A stretch of DNA of 6,043 bases, taken from positions 1-6,043 of the forward strand of contig JAAXUD010000192.1 of assembly GCA_013336205.1 (NCBI GenBank), in the 5' to 3' direction. Made by a program: the position numbers and the translations under genes. The stretch is from Lentimicrobium sp. (lineage in GTDB: Bacteria > Bacteroidota > Bacteroidia > Bacteroidales > Lentimicrobiaceae). The notes beneath the pieces were generated by a model. It was not told the origin of the DNA. It did no database searches and saw only the letters and a list, made by a program, of their open reading frames with translations. Shown in pieces: positions 4,595 through 6,043 of the stretch; position 1 is the first letter of the stretch; every line of letters begins with the position of its first letter.

Positions 4595-6043
4595 CTAGTG
4601 CTCGTCAGTTACAAACATTACGGTAACTGCAGCTATAAACATGGAAATTCCGCCGAGAACAAGCGCATAAACAGCTTCTCCTCCGAAAAGGTCACGGGTG
4701 AAAAATCCAAGTATACTTGCAGCAAGTATCTGAGGGATAACAATAAAGAAGTTAAAAATTCCCATGTAAGTTCCCATTTTATTACTAGGCAGGGCACCAG
4801 CAAGAATCGCATAAGGCATTGAAAGTATACTGGCCCAGGCCAGCCCGATTCCTACCATTGAAAGGATCAATAAATTCGGATCCTGGATAAAGTAAATCGA
4901 AATCAAACCAATTCCACCGCCCACCAATGCCAGCATATGGGTAAACTTGCGTGAAGTTCGTTTCGCAATCACCGGTAAAAGAAAGGCGACCAGCGCAGCA
5001 ACCCCATTGTAAACGGCAAAACAGATGCCTACCCAGTCGGCGCCTTCGTTGAACAGGGCTGAAGTTGGGTCGGTTGTTCCGTAAATATGATTTGTAACGG
5101 CTGCGGTTGTGTATATCCACATCGCAAAAAGTGCAAACCATGAAAAAAATTGAACAACAGCCAGTTGAGCCATGGTTTTAGGCATTTTATAAAGGTCGTG
5201 CATTACAATGGCAATACCATTTTTTGTATTCCCGTTTTTTATAAGGGTACCTGAAATAAGCATCATTATCCCATAAAAGGCAATACCAACCGAGAAGATA
5301 TATAGTTCTGGATGGAGATTAAAATAGAAAATCAGGTAGGAGAGTACTGCTCCGATGCTAATCCAGAGAAAACTTCTGTTAAGAAAAACCTTACCTACTT
5401 TTTGTGGTTCTGCAATTTCATCACCATGATTTTCAGTAACAATGAGTTTATCAGCTTCTGCATGCGATTTTAATTCTTCAGGCGAGTATTCTTTGGTTCG
5501 GATCACTGTCCATACCACAGCGCCCAGAAATGCGGCTGCACCGAGGTAAAAGGAATATTGAACCGATGGCGGTATTACACCTTCGGGGGCGGTATTGGCG
5601 ATGCCAAACCAGTTGGTCATGATATAAGGTAAAGCAGATGCTACAACAGCACCGGTTCCAATAAAAAAGCTCTGCATGGCAAATCCTTTTGTTCTTTGCT
5701 CTGATGGAAGCATATCGCCAACAAAAGCGCGGAAAGGCTCCATCGAGATATTGATCGAGGCATCCATTATCCACAACATGCCAGCAGCTACCCATAAAGC
5801 AGGTGAGTTCGGCATAATCAGCAAAGCAATTGAGGCCATTATCGCACCTACCAGAAAATATGGCCGGCGTCTTCCAAGTCTGTTCCAGGTATTATCGCTC
5901 ATATGACCGATTATTGGTTGCATGATTAGCCCGGTCACCGGGGCTGCGATCCAAAGGATAGGAATTTCATCCACTTTAGCGCCAAGCGTTTCAAAAATGC
6001 GGCTTACATTGGCGTTTTGCAGCGCAAACCCGAACTGGATACC
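4595..6043 (-). CDS. SLC45/GPH-type MFS sugar transporter (5' truncated by window edge)
   Basis: The frame stays open to the right edge, giving 482 residues before the stop. The GTG at 5972-5974 is internal: the 23 residues before it (GIQFGFALQNANVSRIF...) are a conserved part of the first membrane helix in this family. By comparison only about 20 N-terminal residues are missing. Family: inner-membrane, usually 12-helix, cation-coupled sugar symporters related to SLC45 sucrose/maltose carriers. Visible features in the partial numbering are APVTGLIMQPIIGHMSD (34-50), the cytoplasmic loop RLGRRRP (55-61), EPFRAFVGDMLPSEQRTKGFAMQ (around 102-124) and a hydrophilic charged central loop (about 184-218) between the two halves. 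Many hydrophobic segments follow, to a short tail ending VTDEH. With malQ downstream on the same strand and GH65 nearby, uptake of maltose, maltodextrin or a related alpha-glucoside is likely. Substrate is inferred from context and not proved by any residue. Confidence 0.93.
   Translation of the reverse strand, partial: GIQFGFALQNANVSRIFETLGAKVDEIPILWIAAPVTGLIMQPIIGHMSDNTWNRLGRRRPYFLVGAIMASIALLIMPNSPALWVAAGMLWIMDASINISMEPFRAFVGDMLPSEQRTKGFAMQSFFIGTGAVVASALPYIMTNWFGIANTAPEGVIPPSVQYSFYLGAAAFLGAVVWTVIRTKEYSPEELKSHAEADKLIVTENHGDEIAEPQKVGKVFLNRSFLWISIGAVLSYLIFYFNLHPELYIFSVGIAFYGIMMLISGTLIKNGNTKNGIAIVMHDLYKMPKTMAQLAVVQFFSWFALFAMWIYTTAAVTNHIYGTTDPTSALFNEGADWVGICFAVYNGVAALVAFLLPVIAKRTSRKFTHMLALVGGGIGLISIYFIQDPNLLILSMVGIGLAWASILSMPYAILAGALPSNKMGTYMGIFNFFIVIPQILAASILGFFTRDLFGGEAVYALVLGGISMFIAAVTVMFVTDEH

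Noticed and set aside
4472..4822. A rightward 116-codon open frame with a Leu/Phe-rich start
   Set aside because: Its start is translation of the heptamer array and its remainder is antisense to the transporter gene; no family resemblance is visible.
4785..5795. Leftward open frames of 105 and 118 codons inside the transporter region
   Set aside because: They lie in a different frame within the transporter coding sequence, are rich in Cys, Trp and Arg, and look like no known protein.
5972..5974. GTG as the start codon of the transporter
   Set aside because: The frame stays open upstream to the window edge and encodes a conserved first-helix segment (GIQFGFALQNANVSRIF), so the GTG is an internal Val codon.

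Overview
The window looks like chromosomal DNA of a Bacteroidota bacterium, probably an anaerobic Bacteroidales-type lineage or a metagenome-assembled relative. The reasons are an AT-rich composition, starts preceded by A/T-rich sequence with no Shine-Dalgarno motif, an SLC45-type sugar transporter of the kind common in this phylum, and intergenic gaps filled with short low-complexity direct repeats. This placement is inferred, not measured.

Layout. Two rightward transcribed blocks meet two leftward genes. Rightward: the C-terminal part of a GH65 disaccharide phosphorylase (2-1105, cut by the left edge), then two tandem paralogous P-loop kinases of the uridine kinase/phosphoribulokinase type (1145-1783 and 1934-2569). 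Leftward: an SLC45/GPH-type sugar transporter (4595-6043, cut by the right edge), then a GH77 4-alpha-glucanotransferase, MalQ (2844-4331). The kinase and malQ ends converge on a 274-bp gap that holds repeats and a candidate terminator hairpin.

Function. Transporter, MalQ and GH65 phosphorylase form a plausible alpha-glucan module. Imported malto-oligosaccharide or another alpha-glucoside would be remodelled by MalQ and phosphorolysed by GH65 to beta-glucose 1-phosphate plus a sugar. No SusC/SusD genes are visible. The two kinases do not fit this scheme in an obvious way. They are about 50% identical, but the first has a damaged Walker A motif (GEVETGKC) while the second is canonical (GESGSGKT), so this may be a pseudokinase/kinase pair.

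The most unusual non-coding pattern is that the 3' end of every gene that stops in this window is followed within 0-15 bp by a direct repeat of 7- or 8-bp units. The unit sequence differs at each gene. Four of these are clear arrays; the one after GH65 is only a two-copy AT-rich repeat. A separate perfect 18-bp palindrome lies between the two kinase genes.
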